Below are positions 1 through 11,932 of a DNA stretch of 64,000 bases, piece by piece. Under the pieces are notes generated by a model. It saw nothing but the letters and a program-made list of their open reading frames with translations. It had not been told where the DNA came from and made no database searches. A program made the position numbers and the translations under genes. How positions within the stretch are numbered: position 1 is the first letter of the stretch; each line of letters opens with the position of its first letter. This DNA comes from Litsea cubeba (lineage: Eukaryota; Streptophyta; Magnoliopsida; Laurales; Lauraceae), in the NCBI GenBank assembly GCA_012931725.1, contig CM022953.1, positions 61,778,881 to 61,842,880 of the forward strand. The letters run 5' to 3'.

Positions 1-833
1 TGAGATATTCTCTTCTAAAATAAAGGGAACATGAGAGATTCTCTCCAAGTAAAGGTATTATTAGATATTCTCTATCCAAAGGAGATATTTTTAGATATTC
101 TTTACAAAAATGACACCATATGAGATCTAAGCCATTTCAAAAGGTTAAGGTCCCATGGGTTAGCCCATATGAGCCAGGTTTGACCACCTAGGCACTAAAA
201 AAAATTGGGCTTTTAGTCAAAGAGAAATCCCTCTTACCAAGAGCATATAAAAATGGTTCCATGCCTCTTTTGAGTTGATTGGACCATACAAAAAAGAATT
301 CCAAGCCCCATAAGCTTCCGGAAATCAAACCATCTAGCCTCATCTACCAAATTGAGCCAAAATCTTGAAATTGACATTCCACGAAAACCCAAACCAAATC
401 TTGGTCCCCTAACTTGCCACATACAGCTTGTTAGGTCACAAGACCAAAACCAAAAACCAAAACCTAATCCCCTAACTTTCCACATACAGCCTGTTTGGTC
501 ATAAGATCAAAACCAAAATCGACCCCCCAACATTCCACATACAGCTTGTTGGGTCACACGGTCAAAACCAAACCCGAACCCTAGCCTACCACATACAGCT
601 TGTTAGGTCACAAGGTCAAAACCCAAATCCACATTCAAAACTTTACCTTGAGATGGTATGTGACCCCTTTCACTACCATAAAATTCCCCTGGAAGCTCAA
701 AAGGCTACAAATACCAAAAGAAAGACTGCTCAAAGACTCTTGGTCAAGTCACAAGATCTCCTACGAAAAATCTCTTCGAGGCACATCGACTACAAATGTT
801 AAGCAACTCGTCGCTGCACCTCGAGGGGGCATT
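1..833 (+). mobile_element. 3' internal region of a long-LTR retrotransposon (left copy)
   Basis: Non-coding DNA directly upstream of an LTR. It ends in a purine-rich tract (CTCGAGGGGGCATT) that fits a polypurine tract before TGTTGACACC. Positions about 390-610 hold four to five degenerate copies of a ~60-bp unit built on CCACATACAGCTTGTT-GGTCACA. The block matches the reverse complement of about 19168-20030. A tandem array before the polypurine tract is known for the Ty3/gypsy Tat (Retand/Ogre) lineage; assigning this element there is inference, since no polyprotein is in the window. The element continues left of the window. Confidence 0.6.
390..610 (+). repeat. ~60-bp tandem repeat upstream of the polypurine tract
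   Basis: Four to five degenerate units, each with an ACATACAGC-TTGTT-GGTCACA core followed by AAAACC-rich sequence. The same array occurs inverted at about 19395-19610. The short frames across it are repeat artefacts. Confidence 0.7.
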
Positions 834-3423
834 TGTTGACACCAAAAAATGTGTCACTTTGCTTCTTCAAAATCTAGAAAGCTAGATGAAGTCACAGCCT
901 GCCATAAATAGACAATGCTACTTCCAAAAACCAAATCTTGTCAGAATCAAATAAAAACTGCAAGATTCTTCAAGACAGCCAAAAGAGGAGTACACAAGAA
1001 GTTTCGGGCCATTTCAAAATCATTTGGCCTAACTTCACTTCTCCGACAGCTGAAAAGGAGCTCCTGGCGGCGAAAGCATCGGAGACACCAAATCTTCGAT
1101 CAAAGCCGATGGATGGTCTAGAAATACATCCAAAAGGCTCCACGTCAAGTTCCGAGTCAAACCGACAACGTTTGACCCTACATCAACCCTCGAACAGCTA
1201 AATCAAGCCTCTCTGCAGTGAGAACCACCGAGTCCATCACACATTAGATATAGCACATGGACGGCTTCAAAATGCTTACAAAGGGCTACACGTCAAATTT
1301 CAGGTCATTTCGACAACATTTGACCAGACTTTGACGCTCGGAAGCCAAATCAGGCCTCTCAGTGGCAAAAGCTCCCCCGAGACCATGGTTTCCAAGACAG
1401 AGCCTATGGATCATCTTAAAATGACTCCAATAGGTTCCCTGTCAAATTTCAAGTCAATCGAACATCGGTTGACCGCACATCAAGCCGCGACATCTTCATC
1501 GCGACAAAAACAAGTCTACTAGTGATAAAACCACAAACGGCTTCAAAACTCAAACAAAATCCTATGGTTGGTCTTATTTATTTCTAAGGAGGCTTCACCC
1601 CAAATTTTAGGTCATTCCGACATCGTTTGACCCAGTTTCAGCTTCTGACGGAAAATCGGCAGCTCTGCGCGACAAAGTCTTCGGCTTTCTCGAAAAATTA
1701 GAAACTTTGCAAACCAAAATGCAAGGATTCTCATCAGGTTTTCTATAGGGAAATCAGGCCAATAAATGATCAAAAATGTCAACAAAAAATGCAGAAGAAA
1801 AAAGAATAAAAAAAACATCAAAAACGGACACAAAACGTGACAAAAGGGGGGAAAACCCCCCCAGTGTCGCAGACCCCAGGGTCGCCTGTGACCATGGAGC
1901 CCGGGATCGCCGGGAGGGCCCCGAAAGCCCCGTTTTTCATCGTTTTTCGTGATTCGAAGCGTCTGACCCCTGGGATTTTTCAAAATTCATACTTTTGAGA
2001 CACCAAATCCTTTGACATCCGTCAAAATCATGGGTCAATCATCAAGAATATCAAAATCAACATTGATCGCCAACCGGTCAACCAAAAAGTGTGCTTTCTA
2101 CCCGACTGATCGAGAAATCGACAGGACAGATGGCACCGACCCGCTGTTGGCAACCAATACCTGAAGTGACATGGTCATCCGATGTCGATCTACATGAAGA
2201 TCCATCAATGATCATCACCAGAAGAATCCTAAAAGTTGCGGCACGGCCCACGACTCTTCAACTGCTCGGCGACCACTTAATGCGATTAATCGACTAGCTT
2301 TATTACAGTCATTAATCCATTTCTTTGGACGGCTCAATCAGAAGCAAGCATCCGGGAGTTACAAGTCAATTGATTCATGGTATTTAACCCATGAAACTCC
2401 TCCCATCATGGCGATTAAAGGCGATTAAATGCCCTCAATCTCCTCCGGCCAATCGGAAGCCAAGAAAAAGGAGTTACAAAATAAAGGAATTAAATCCTGT
2501 AACTCCTCCCATTATGCGGCTTAATGACAATAAAGCCCATAAACCCTCCTAAATGGCTACCAAAAAGCCTATAAATAGGAGAGCACTCCAAGAAGAAAGA
2601 ATAGCACGACAGACTACAGAAAATCCGGAAATTCAGACAGAAAAATGGCATCAGAAATTTAAGAGAAAGAAAGAGAGAAAAAAAACTATGCGGAAGTTCT
2701 ATACTGACCACCGCTACAAGGTGACAAAAGTCCCTTGGGGGGGGGTCCTTGCATTCTCCTTCTGCCTCCAATGGCTTAGACATGGCTTTTCGTCCCGTCT
2801 ACTTAGTTCTTTATTGGACATAGCACCTCCTTTTGGTCTTTGTCCTCTAAAAACCTGAGGTTATAGCCAAGCCAACCGAATCAAATGCATCCTCTGTTCT
2901 CATCTGCATGGATGATGGTGAAGTCCACATATGGCTTGTGACCGTCAATCTGAACAAGTCACCCATAATCTCCTGAGAAGTTAGATCCTCCTTTTCTTGC
3001 TTTTCATTGTAGTTTGTATTTTTCCAAAAGAGACAAAAATCACAAATCTTGTCTTTCATTATTGATAAGAATTGTAAAATCGGCTATAAATGCCAAAAAT
3101 TGGCTATAAATGCGAAAATCGGCTATAAATGCCAAAATCGGCTAAATGCCAAAAAATCGCCTTTCACGGCAAATCAAGAAAAATGTCTCTTTTTTAAATA
3201 TATGTGCAATGGAAAACTCGAAAGAAGTTGATTTCTGTTTTACTTGCGAAGGTTGATCTCCGGATCACCACTTGCAATTCTAAGTAAAATAGAAAATCTG
3301 GCACACCCACACAAAAAATGTTGATGCACGCCTCTGCCCCCCGGTTACGAAAGGGTCGGACCCAAACAGACTCGCACGTCCGCCGACCTCGGTAGAACCG
3401 AGCGATAGAAGCATTGTCCATCA
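834..3423 (+). mobile_element. LTR, about 2.6 kb (left member of an inverted pair)
   Basis: Starts TGTTGACACC after a polypurine tract and ends TCCATCA, so it has TG...CA ends. A TATA box (CTATAAATAGG) lies near 2569. The sequence matches the LTR at 16877-19167 in reverse complement, but this copy is about 300 bp longer, with extra similar material around 1070-1380 (repeated 'GTCAAATTTC-GGTCA' stretches). The 3' end abuts copia coding sequence at 3424, so the element inserted into that copia. No convincing gene is seen inside. Confidence 0.75.
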
Positions 3424-4830
3424 GCTATGTACATACTAAACCTCGTACCATCTAAGTATGTACCGAAGACTCCCCGGGAGTTGTGGGCCGGGCGAAAGCC
3501 TAGTCTACAACATTTACATATTTGGGGTTGTCCGACACACGTGCTGAAGGTTAAGACGGATAAGTTGGAATCGAAGTCGGAAGTAAGCACTTTCATAGGA
3601 TATCCCAAAGGAACTAAAGGTTGATTATTCTATAATCCCAGAGAGCAGAAAGTGCTTGTCAGCACTAATGCGTTTTTCTGGAGGAAGATTATATGATGAC
3701 CAGAAATCTTTAGGAAAGTTATCTTGGGAGAAATTCAAAAGCGATCAATTCCAAATCCAAATATGACCGAACTTGAAGAGAATCCACCCATACCAGACCC
3801 AGTAGTTACACCAGTGCCTCGTCATAGTGGGAGAGTTGTCAGCCCCCTAACAGGTTCTCATTTTTGGGAGAGTCTTACGAGGCAATCCCGGAAGAACTGG
3901 AACAAGATCCCTATAACTAAGATGAAGCGATTAATGACATAGATTCGGGATGTTGGCAAGATGCTATGAAAGCTGATATGGAGTCCATGTACTCCAATCA
4001 GGTCTGGACACTTGTGGACTTGCCTACCAATATTAAACATACTGGGTGCAAGTGGATCTACAAGAGAAAGAGAGAAACGAATGGAAGAGTTGAAACCTTT
4101 AAGGCCATGCTTGTTGCGAAATGATATACTCAGAAAGAATGTATCGATTATGACGAAACCTTCTCGCCGGTAGCCATGCTCAAGTCCATCAGGGTACTAT
4201 TATCCATTGTGGCTCATCTCGATTATGAGATTTGGCAAATGGATGTCAAGACGGCATTTCTCAACTGTCATCTTGAGGAAGACATCTATATGATGCAAGC
4301 CAGACGTTTTATATCTAACAACCAAGAGCAAAGAGTTTGCAAGTTGCAGAAGTCCATTTATAGACTGAAGCAAGCATCCCGGAGCTGGAATATCTATTTT
4401 GACCTGGCAATTAAGTCATTTGGCTTTTGTCAAAATCCAGATGAGTCATGTGTGTACATGAAAATTGAAGGTGGCATGGTAGTTTCTCTGGAATTGTATG
4501 TCGATGACATCCTTCTCCTAGGGAGCGACATAGGTGTCAACTGTAAAGGTTTGGTTTGCTAATACTTTTGATATGAAGGACTAGGGAGAAGCTAGCTACA
4601 TCCTAGGGATCAAGCTCCATCAAGACCAGAAAAATAAGATGATAGGCTTATCCCAAGCTGCGTATACAGATAAGGTGCTGGTACGGTTTGCTATGCAAGA
4701 TTCCAAGACGGGTATTACACCTTTCAGGCACGGAATGAACCTTTCCAAGGATTAGTGTCCTAAGACACTTGTGGAAAAGGTACAGATGAGATCGATACCA
4801 TACACTTCAGCTGTTGGTAGCCTCATGTAT
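3424..4830 (+). pseudogene. Ty1/copia pol fragment (integrase C-terminus to RT/RNase H), decayed
   Basis: Starts in mid-frame with the integrase C-terminal region (VPSK.VPKTP.ELW.GRKPSL.HL..WGC). It continues through reverse transcriptase with MDVKTAFLN, the YRLKQASR region near 4360 and the catalytic YVDDILL near 4500, and stops at SAVGSLMYC. Several stops and shifts break the frame (about 3624, 3942, 4562). The 5' side is cut by the LTR ending at 3423 and the 3' side by the gypsy LTR starting at 4831. It is the oldest visible layer of this nest. Confidence 0.85.
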
Positions 4831-6049
4831 TGTAAGACTCCGACCCGAGAGACCTCGATTAGAGTTAATTAAGTGTGTTTTAGTTTTAAGTGTGTCTAGT
4901 GGTTTTTGGATTAGTTTGGGGATTAGAATAGCTTTTATAATAGCTTTAGGGAATTTGGAGAGCCTTTTACTTGTGGGACCCTTTGGGGGTTCTTGTTACG
5001 AATTGTGTGAGATTGGGGTTTACCGATGATTTCTAAAACTTCTGTTTTAACCCCATTTGGACTTATTTTGTTAATCCCTACAACTTCCATGTTGACATCG
5101 TTCCCATTCGAGAGCCCTAAACCAGGTTTTTCGCAGTTTGAGGGCAAAATGGTCTTTTTACCCCAAAATCTGGACACCGATTTCAATGTCACCAAAATGT
5201 GCAAAATATATACTTTTTGGAAACTAGAAATTTCGCCGATCAACTTTGTCTTCTTCGTCGAATTAGTTTGAAGCCCCCAATGCCATGTTTTGAGCCCGAG
5301 AAGGCTCTTAAGTTGTGGGCCCCATTCCCACTTACTATATATAGAAAGTTTCTTCTTTATTCTTTTCCATTTCTGGCAAAAACCCTAAAAGGAGAAGAGA
5401 TTTCAAGCCCTAGGGTTTTCCCTTGCCTTTTTCTTGCTTCTTCATCTTCAATCCTTCACCAAGTTAGTGCTAATGGAGAAATGGAGGTTACAATCTTCTT
5501 CCTCGTCTCAAGGGCTTCATTTTGACACCATTTTTGAAGAAAACCGCCCACTCCAAGACTTCCTTTAGACAACACCTTGCTTTTTGAAGAACTTCTTTGT
5601 AAGTGATCTTCCTAAAAGTTTTAGAATCTTGTTTGTTTAGCCTTAGGGAAGCTCCATTTCGTTTATTGGAAGATTTCGTTTTGTTTTACTTGGATTTTGA
5701 TATTTTAGGGTTTGGATTTGGGGGTTTTTGTATAGGTGTTTGATTGTGGGCTTAAGAAGTGATTAGAGCTCAATTTGATTGGCATTGGACCCAAGGTAAG
5801 TGGATGAAATGATTCTCATGTGTTTATCATGTTTTATGCAAAATCTTGATTTATCTTTATTGATAGTTTTAATGGTTTATCATGCTTGATGGTTTTGGTA
5901 TTATTGATTTTAAATGATGATTTGATGAGATGAGGAGGTTAAGGAAGGGCCTAAATATTCATGAAGTTATGTTTGGAAGAAAGGGAAAAGAAAGGAAATG
6001 GATAGGAGTTGGACAAGAGAGGAATTCAACCAAATGGGTTGAGATTCGT

Positions 6050-6225
6050 CCCAGAACCGATTGATCGCCCATCAGGTCCGATCGATCGGACTGTAAATAA
6101 CTGGGAGTGTTTTCAGAACCGATCGATCGTCCGTCAGGACCGATCGATCAGACTGTAAAAAACTGTGAACGTTTCAGGACCGATCGATCGGCCAATGAGT
6201 CCGATCGATCGGACTGAAATGAGAT
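6050..6225. repeat. Palindrome array CCGATCGATCGG in the gypsy LTR
   Basis: Three tandem units of about 60 bp. Each has two copies (exact or one base off) of the 12-bp palindrome CCGATCGATCGG flanking a short spacer (GCCCATCAGGT type), followed by GGACTGTAAA-type sequence. The solo LTR at 9041-12335 has a matching array built on a different palindrome. Confidence 0.8.
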
Positions 6226-7330
6226 GAACTACAAAATAAGGGAATTGTGGGACTGTTCTCCAGATTCATTTCAAGCCCATACTCAAGTCCAATTCAGCTC
6301 TATCCCTTCTCTTCTTATTTGAAGGCATTGAACCCGTAATGATGCATTTGAACCCATGAAAGATTTGAGTAAATTTGATGGGTTGTAGTGGGGAGGTATT
6401 GTTGGAGCCCCAATGTTATTTAAGGACTCGTAAGACATTACATGAAGTCCGGAGGAAAGAGGAATCTCATCATGGAGATTCCATGAGGTCTTCTAGATTG
6501 ACCAATGTGTATAAGGACCGGAATGTCCCTAACTCTTAAAGAGTACCAAATTATATCATGATAGACATACAGGACCCTATTCACACTGAATCAATTCTAG
6601 GAACCCCATGGTTTAGCTTGTAAATGTGTGGGAAACTAATTATATTCGATTTTCAACCAAACTCCTATTTTGGGATTTCAACCATGATATGTGAGTACAC
6701 TTGACCCGAGGGCATTGTGTTACCATATTGTTAATTTGTTTAGACCCGTCCCGACTTTATGCATCTTATACCTATGGGTACCCCGCTCCGTTATGTGTAT
6801 TTATTTGCTTTGATTTTTGGATGTTACCTATGAGTCGGCACCACTAAGCTTGGATAACCTTATCAGTTTGATCCACCGGTTTGGATATCTCCCTTCTGTT
6901 ATTCCCGCTGCAGCATGGTTCTCGCCTCGCCTCGATATACCCGGTTCACTACCGTGGTCCCGTAGAGTATTATAAGTATTTATTATATAAAATCGTTGAC
7001 TCTCCTCACCTCGTGTGACTGAGGTTAACGTCATTGATTCTCCTCACCTCATGTGACTGAGGTCAATGTCCTGATGTGCTCTCTTCACTTCGGTGAGAGA
7101 GGGTGTAGCTTTGTGTGGTTGCCATCTTGACTGTTCCTTATCCTTGGTACCTCTACTGTTTTATATCGTTCATGTTGCTATTTAACAAATGATGCATTAT
7201 CTTTTATGAAAATTCATTATTTATCTAGGTTTCACTATGTTTCTAAAGGCATCATTGTTTTGAATTATTGTTGTATCTTTTCATCCACCTACCAGACCGT
7301 CGTGTCTGATCCATTTATTTTGGTACTCAG

Positions 7331-7422
7331 GTCCCGAGCTTATTGCCATTGAGGAGGAGCCTGAGGAGGCGGTTGGTGAACCGCAGCGAGTGATTGAGTG
7401 GCAAGCCGACGTTGTCATGTAG
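7331..7422 (+). other. Short acidic frame after an acceptor-like site in the LTR
   Basis: After TTTTGGTACTCAG a 29-codon frame opens at 7333 without a start codon, is rich in Glu/Ala/Pro, ends PQRVIEWQADVVM and stops with TAG. Frames at the same LTR position in two diverged copies (11846-11932, 55731-55820) keep the composition and the ending. It may be a small 3' exon; that is inference. Confidence 0.4.
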
Positions 7423-7896
7423 ACACTCGGCCTTGCCTTGAGAACGTCACATTTTGGGAACTTATGATATCTTTAATTTAGGTTTTGTTGGTTGTTTGGT
7501 CTTTGTTGACCATTATTTTGGGGCATTAATCAACTGATCTTTTGTAATTACACTTAAAGTTACTTTTGGGGAATATGCTTATAATCATTGCTCATTCTGA
7601 TATCTTGTCATGTTCATCATAGGTCAATCTCATTTATGGGATGGAATAACATTATTATGATTTGCTACACGCTTCCGCAATCTTGAAAATGTGTTCGATA
7701 TGATTGTATGTGAGATGATGTGTAAAGATAATCCTCACCGCGGAACCCTGTGGGAAATCACGGTGCACGGAATAAATGCTCTTTTAATTCCGTGTGCGGT
7801 TTAACCAAAGAGATGCACGTGGCGTGGCATCATCACCGTCCCGATCCCGGACTTGGCTTATTTTCCCCTAGTCCTGGTCCGGGGTCGCGACAGGAC

Positions 7897-7908
7897 TGGT
7901 ATCAGAGC
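7897..7908 (+). other. Primer-binding site (tRNA-iMet)
   Basis: TGGTATCAGAGC lies four bases after the 5' LTR end; this is the usual plant LTR retrotransposon primer site complementary to initiator-Met tRNA. Confidence 0.9.
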
Positions 7909-8044
7909 GGGACATGTTTCAGGCAATTAAAAGAAACTTGAGATCTTAAGTACGTGGCGAGGATTCGTTAGATAGAATCGTGTGAGCAATATGTGACCAC
8001 CCTGTACTTGATTTATATGTGCTAACAATTTGTTTTGCAGTGTT

Positions 8045-9040
8045 ATGCCACCTCGCAAAAGAGCAGCAAACAGTAATCACGTTGCTAGTAACAGTGAGAA
8101 TACAGGGCCTATTGCAGAGGAACCACAGGACAACAATATGCAGAACCAATTCCAACAGATGATGCAGGCTATGATAGACCAACAACGCCAGGCAAATGAG
8201 AACCAGGCTAGACTCCAAGCACAAGCATATGAGACACAGACCAGATCGCAAGAACAGATGCTTAAGAAAGACGAGGATCATGCTAGGGAGATAGCTCAAA
8301 TGCAAGCACAGTTGTTGGGGATATTAGAAAGGAGACTGGAAACCAATTCTAGTTGCACCACCTGGTCCGGTAAACATTTAGAGGAAATGATCCCAATGTG
8401 TTGTATGAGCGGTTCAGGAAGAGAGGACCGAAAGAATTTTTAGGGACAGAGGATCCAATGGCAGCAGATGACTGGCTTGAGAACACCGAGAACATATTTG
8501 AAATCTTCACATGTACGGGTGTAGAACGAGTACAGCTTGCAGCCTCTATGTTCACAGGCATAGCAGATATATGGTGGAAGACCATCAAAGCAGAATATAG
8601 GGCAATGGCTGATGCAGAAGCTTGGGCTAACTTCAAGAGACAATTTGGAGAAAAAATATGTACCTACACATGTCAAGAGGCAAAAGGCAGCGGAATTTCA
8701 ACAACTTGTGCAAGGGAACATGACAGTCCTCGAATACCTCACCAAATTCAAGAGATTGTCAAGGTATGCACCGGAGTTGGTAGACATGGAGGAGAAGAAG
8801 ATAACCAAGTTCCTTGAGGGACTTCACCCAATTATTGAGAGGGATGCTACCGGGGTTGTACCACCCGCCACCTTTGAAGAAGCTCTCAAGAGAGCATACA
8901 AATTTGAAAACTTCCATAACAAGATCATCAAGAATCAAGGAAAGAGTCAAGGCCAGCAGCAGAACTATCAGCAAAGAAATAATCAGAACAAAAGGCCAAG
9001 GCAAGAGCAGAATACACAGAATCCAGTGGTTTGTATCCAC
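8045..9040 (+). pseudogene. gypsy gag, first part (frameshifted)
   Basis: The start MPPRKRAA at 8045 leads into a Gln-rich coiled-coil-like stretch (about residues 35-90). The retrotransposon gag core follows: AADDWLENTENIF, IADIWWKT, W.NFKRQFGEKY, EFQQLVQGNMTVLEY and F.RLSRYAPELV. The frame changes near 8380 and near 8660, so it is broken. The last codons are CIHC, the first half of a zinc knuckle, where the solo LTR enters at 9041. Confidence 0.85.
9036..9040 (+). repeat. Target-site duplication TCCAC (left)
   Basis: TCCAC precedes the solo LTR at 9041 and recurs at 12336-12340 right after it. A 5-bp duplication is the integrase footprint of an LTR retrotransposon. Confidence 0.9.
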
Positions 9041-10444
9041 TGTCAGACCCCGACCCAGGTTTGAAGTATTTAATTATGTTTTAACCGTGATTAGTGGATA
9101 AGTGGGGTTAGTGGACGATTAGCTTATTTTATTAAGCTAGATTAGAAGGTTCGATTAGCTTTGAGAACCTTTGTTAGCCTTTGACTTAAGTTTGACACGG
9201 GCCGGGGCGCCCGTGGATTGTGTGTAAAATTGTTGAGTTTGTTCATGATGCTTGTGAAATCCCAATTTATGTGTATTTTTCACTTATTTCCTTTAGATCA
9301 TCAACTTTCATGTTTTGGCCAACTTGATTTTGTGATCAGAAATCGCGTTTTTCGAGAAAAAAGGGCAAAACTGACATTTCACACAAAACCTGTACCCAAA
9401 TTTTGAAAATTCTAGAAATTGTCAAAAATATACTTTTTGGAAAGTAGAAATTTCTTCCGATCATTTTTGTCTTCTTCGTCGTTTTCGTTCGGGGCCCGCA
9501 AGTACCATTTGTAGGCTTGTGAAGATCGGGGCCCACAATGGCTTGTCTCTTAAGAAGGGGACTCTTCCTTCTCCTTCTTCATTCCATTCCAGCAACTTTC
9601 CTTTGTTAGGGCTTTTTCCTTTCCTCTCTTCTCACTCTCTCTCATCTGGAACTCTCACTTGGTGAGGTGCTCTTGGAGGATTGATCTCCTCAAACTCTTC
9701 CTCCCTCTTCAAGCTTCCCAAAGATACTCTTCTTGAGGAGTTTGAGCTAGGTGAAGCCCTTTATTCAAGCCTCTCTTCTTTGTTTGGGTTCCTCAAGGTT
9801 AGCATTGGCTTTCTAAACTCAAGATCCTTGTTTTCCTCTCCATTTGGAGTGTTTTAATCCCATTTGCTAAGATTTTCATTGAAGATTTACAAATGTTGAC
9901 TTTTTAGGGTTTCTTGGGAAAATTTTTGGGGTTTTCGTAGATTTGGAGCTTGAGGCTCTAAGGCTTGGTTTAAGGAGTGATTTTGATCTTACCTTGGCTA
10001 GAGGCAAGTATATTCCAACATTAATGTGATGCTTTCCCTCATTTGGTTCTATTTCATGAATTTTTCCCTTTTTGTGTTAATCTTCTTTAGTTTATGGTTT
10101 ATTTTGATTTAATGGATCATTGTCATAGTTACCTTAATTTATGTTATTGCTCTACTATGCATTGGAAGTTTGTTCTCTTTATGGCTTCTTGGAGAGTTTG
10201 TTTCATTTGTTCAAGTGGGTGTTCAAAGAAAAGGGAAAAGGACTTGAATTCTTTTAAAAAGTGTTGAGTTTGTGTTAATTAGATGATTATGGATGATGGT
10301 TTAATGATTTGTGGAGGTTGAGAAGAGGCCCAAGATGTTGTAGAATTGTGTATGGAAGAAAGGAATGAAAGGGAATGGAAATGAGCAAGAAAGGAGGAAG
10401 AAAAACAAAAAAAAAAGAGTGATTTCTGCACTCGGGCTGGACTG

Positions 10445-10605
10445 GGCAGGCCCAGTCCGCTCGAGCGACCCACTGGGTCGCTCGAGCGGACCAGGCACTG
10501 TCTGGGTCCGCTCGAGCGACCCACTGGGCCGCTCGAGCGACCCAGCTTCTGTCTGGGTCCGCTCGAGCGGACCTGGGTCCGCTCGAGCGAGCCCAGCTCA
10601 GTCTG
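10445..10605. repeat. Palindrome array CCGCTCGAGCGG in the solo LTR
   Basis: Three units of about 50 bp in which CCGCTCGAGCGA/G palindromes flank spacers of the ACCCACTGGG type. Position and architecture match the CCGATCGATCGG array of the other LTR family. It also creates long open frames on both strands (10279-10697), which are not genes. Confidence 0.8.
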
Positions 10606-11843
10606 GGCTCGGGTTTGGGCCTGTTTCAGGGCAGTTTTGGGCCTGTTTTCAGGGCTCCTTTGGGCCTGTTTTAAGGTCAGTTCTTGGACCATTTTGAGAC
10701 CTATTGATGGGCTATTTCAAGACCTGATATTGGACTGTTTTATGGCCTGAATCCTGGGCTACTTTAAGGACTGAATTGGGCCTGATTAGTGGACTGTTTG
10801 AGCTTGGGGAAGGACAGTTGTGGGCCTGATTAAGAAGGGATTTAAACCTATGCTTTTAAGGACTCATTCTATATAATTTCAAGTCCATTTCGGACCTATG
10901 TCCAAGCTCAATTCAGCCCCAAACTCTCTCCTATAAGTGAAGCCCATTCAACCTTTTACAAGCCTAGAATTCATGGTGAGAAGTGTCTTGGACTATGGCC
11001 AATACCACTTGAAAAACCCTCAAGTCTAAATGTACACTTAATCCCTTATGATTGTCAATGATCTTCGGTGGCACCAAATCGCTTTCTTTTAATGACAATA
11101 AAGGGGTCAAATGTATATCGAGACTACCCGCTTAGTCGACCGAACCATCATACATTCTTTTGTATAAAAAGACTTTTGTTTTAGTTCTTTCTCCAATTCT
11201 TTTATTGTTTTGAAGTGGGTTACCCCCATATTTAGAAATGATGAAACTACTCACCTGCTTTGCTTGGCTTTGCCCATATGCAATTGTTTGGAGTAGTTCT
11301 CTATCGACTTTGGAAATGTATCTTATAAATAGAATTGCATTTCTTCGAGGTTTTGGATTTTCACTAATATGGCACCACTAGGCTTAGGTCACCTTGTCGG
11401 ACTAATCATCCGGCTTGGGGTCTTTATTTTGTCTGCCAGCTGCAGTTTGGATTCTGTGTGTACCGACCATGGCAACGGTAATTATCCGGTCCCACGAGTA
11501 GTGGCTACGGTTCTGTTTGATGACGACTATGTCGTTCCGGTCCCACGATTAGTGGCTACGGTTTGTCTGCTCCGGTTACTTCGGTAACAGGAGAATATAG
11601 CTTTATGTGGGTTGCCAATGTTTTTATGCATTTATATTCATCTCATGGCATTTATTTATGTTATTTATCATGACATTGGATTTGTAAACCATCGAGATGT
11701 ATCTTCTATCTTCACTTTGACATTGTTATTAATCGTGATTTAATCGTAGCTCTTACTTATCATGTTTTGTTTCGCTTTCATCCTATTATTGTTGTAATTG
11801 CTTGCCAGACCGTCGTGTCTGACTCTCTTTTGTTTGGTGTCAG

Positions 11844-11932
11844 ATGTCGAGCCCCTCGCGGTTGAGGCGCACTTCGAGGCGGAACCTATAGTTCCAGCGG
11901 AGGGCGTGTGGCGGCCCGATGACGTCGTTTAG
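11844..11932 (+). other. Short acidic frame after an acceptor-like site in the solo LTR
   Basis: After a T-rich tract ending GGTGTCAG, a 28-codon frame from 11846 ends AEGVWRPDDVV and stops with TAG. It corresponds in place and ending to the frame at 7333-7422. Confidence 0.38.

Larger units (their letters stand above)
4831..7892 (+). mobile_element. 5' LTR of the gypsy element, 3.06 kb
   Basis: Begins TGTAAGACTCCG and ends GGTCGCGACA, four bases before the primer-binding site. The first 725 bp recur at 16152-16876. A TATA box (CTATATATAG) lies near 5335. A splice-donor-like AAG/GTAAGT is at about 5795. A palindrome array occupies 6050-6220. A short acidic frame follows an acceptor-like TACTCAG at 7330. 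ORFs seen near 5199-5525 also occur in the 3' LTR, but only because the LTR is duplicated. Confidence 0.88.

Noticed and set aside
5199..5525. 108-residue frame repeated at 16460-16846
   Set aside because: The repetition is due to LTR duplication; it spans the TATA box and leader and has no recognisable domain.
6050..6225. CRISPR-like spaced palindromes
   Set aside because: Plant LTR context; units are tandem copies with no unique spacers and no cas genes.
10279..10697. Open frames of 110-137 residues on both strands
   Set aside because: They arise from the CTCGAG palindrome array, which is free of stops in several frames; no family features.
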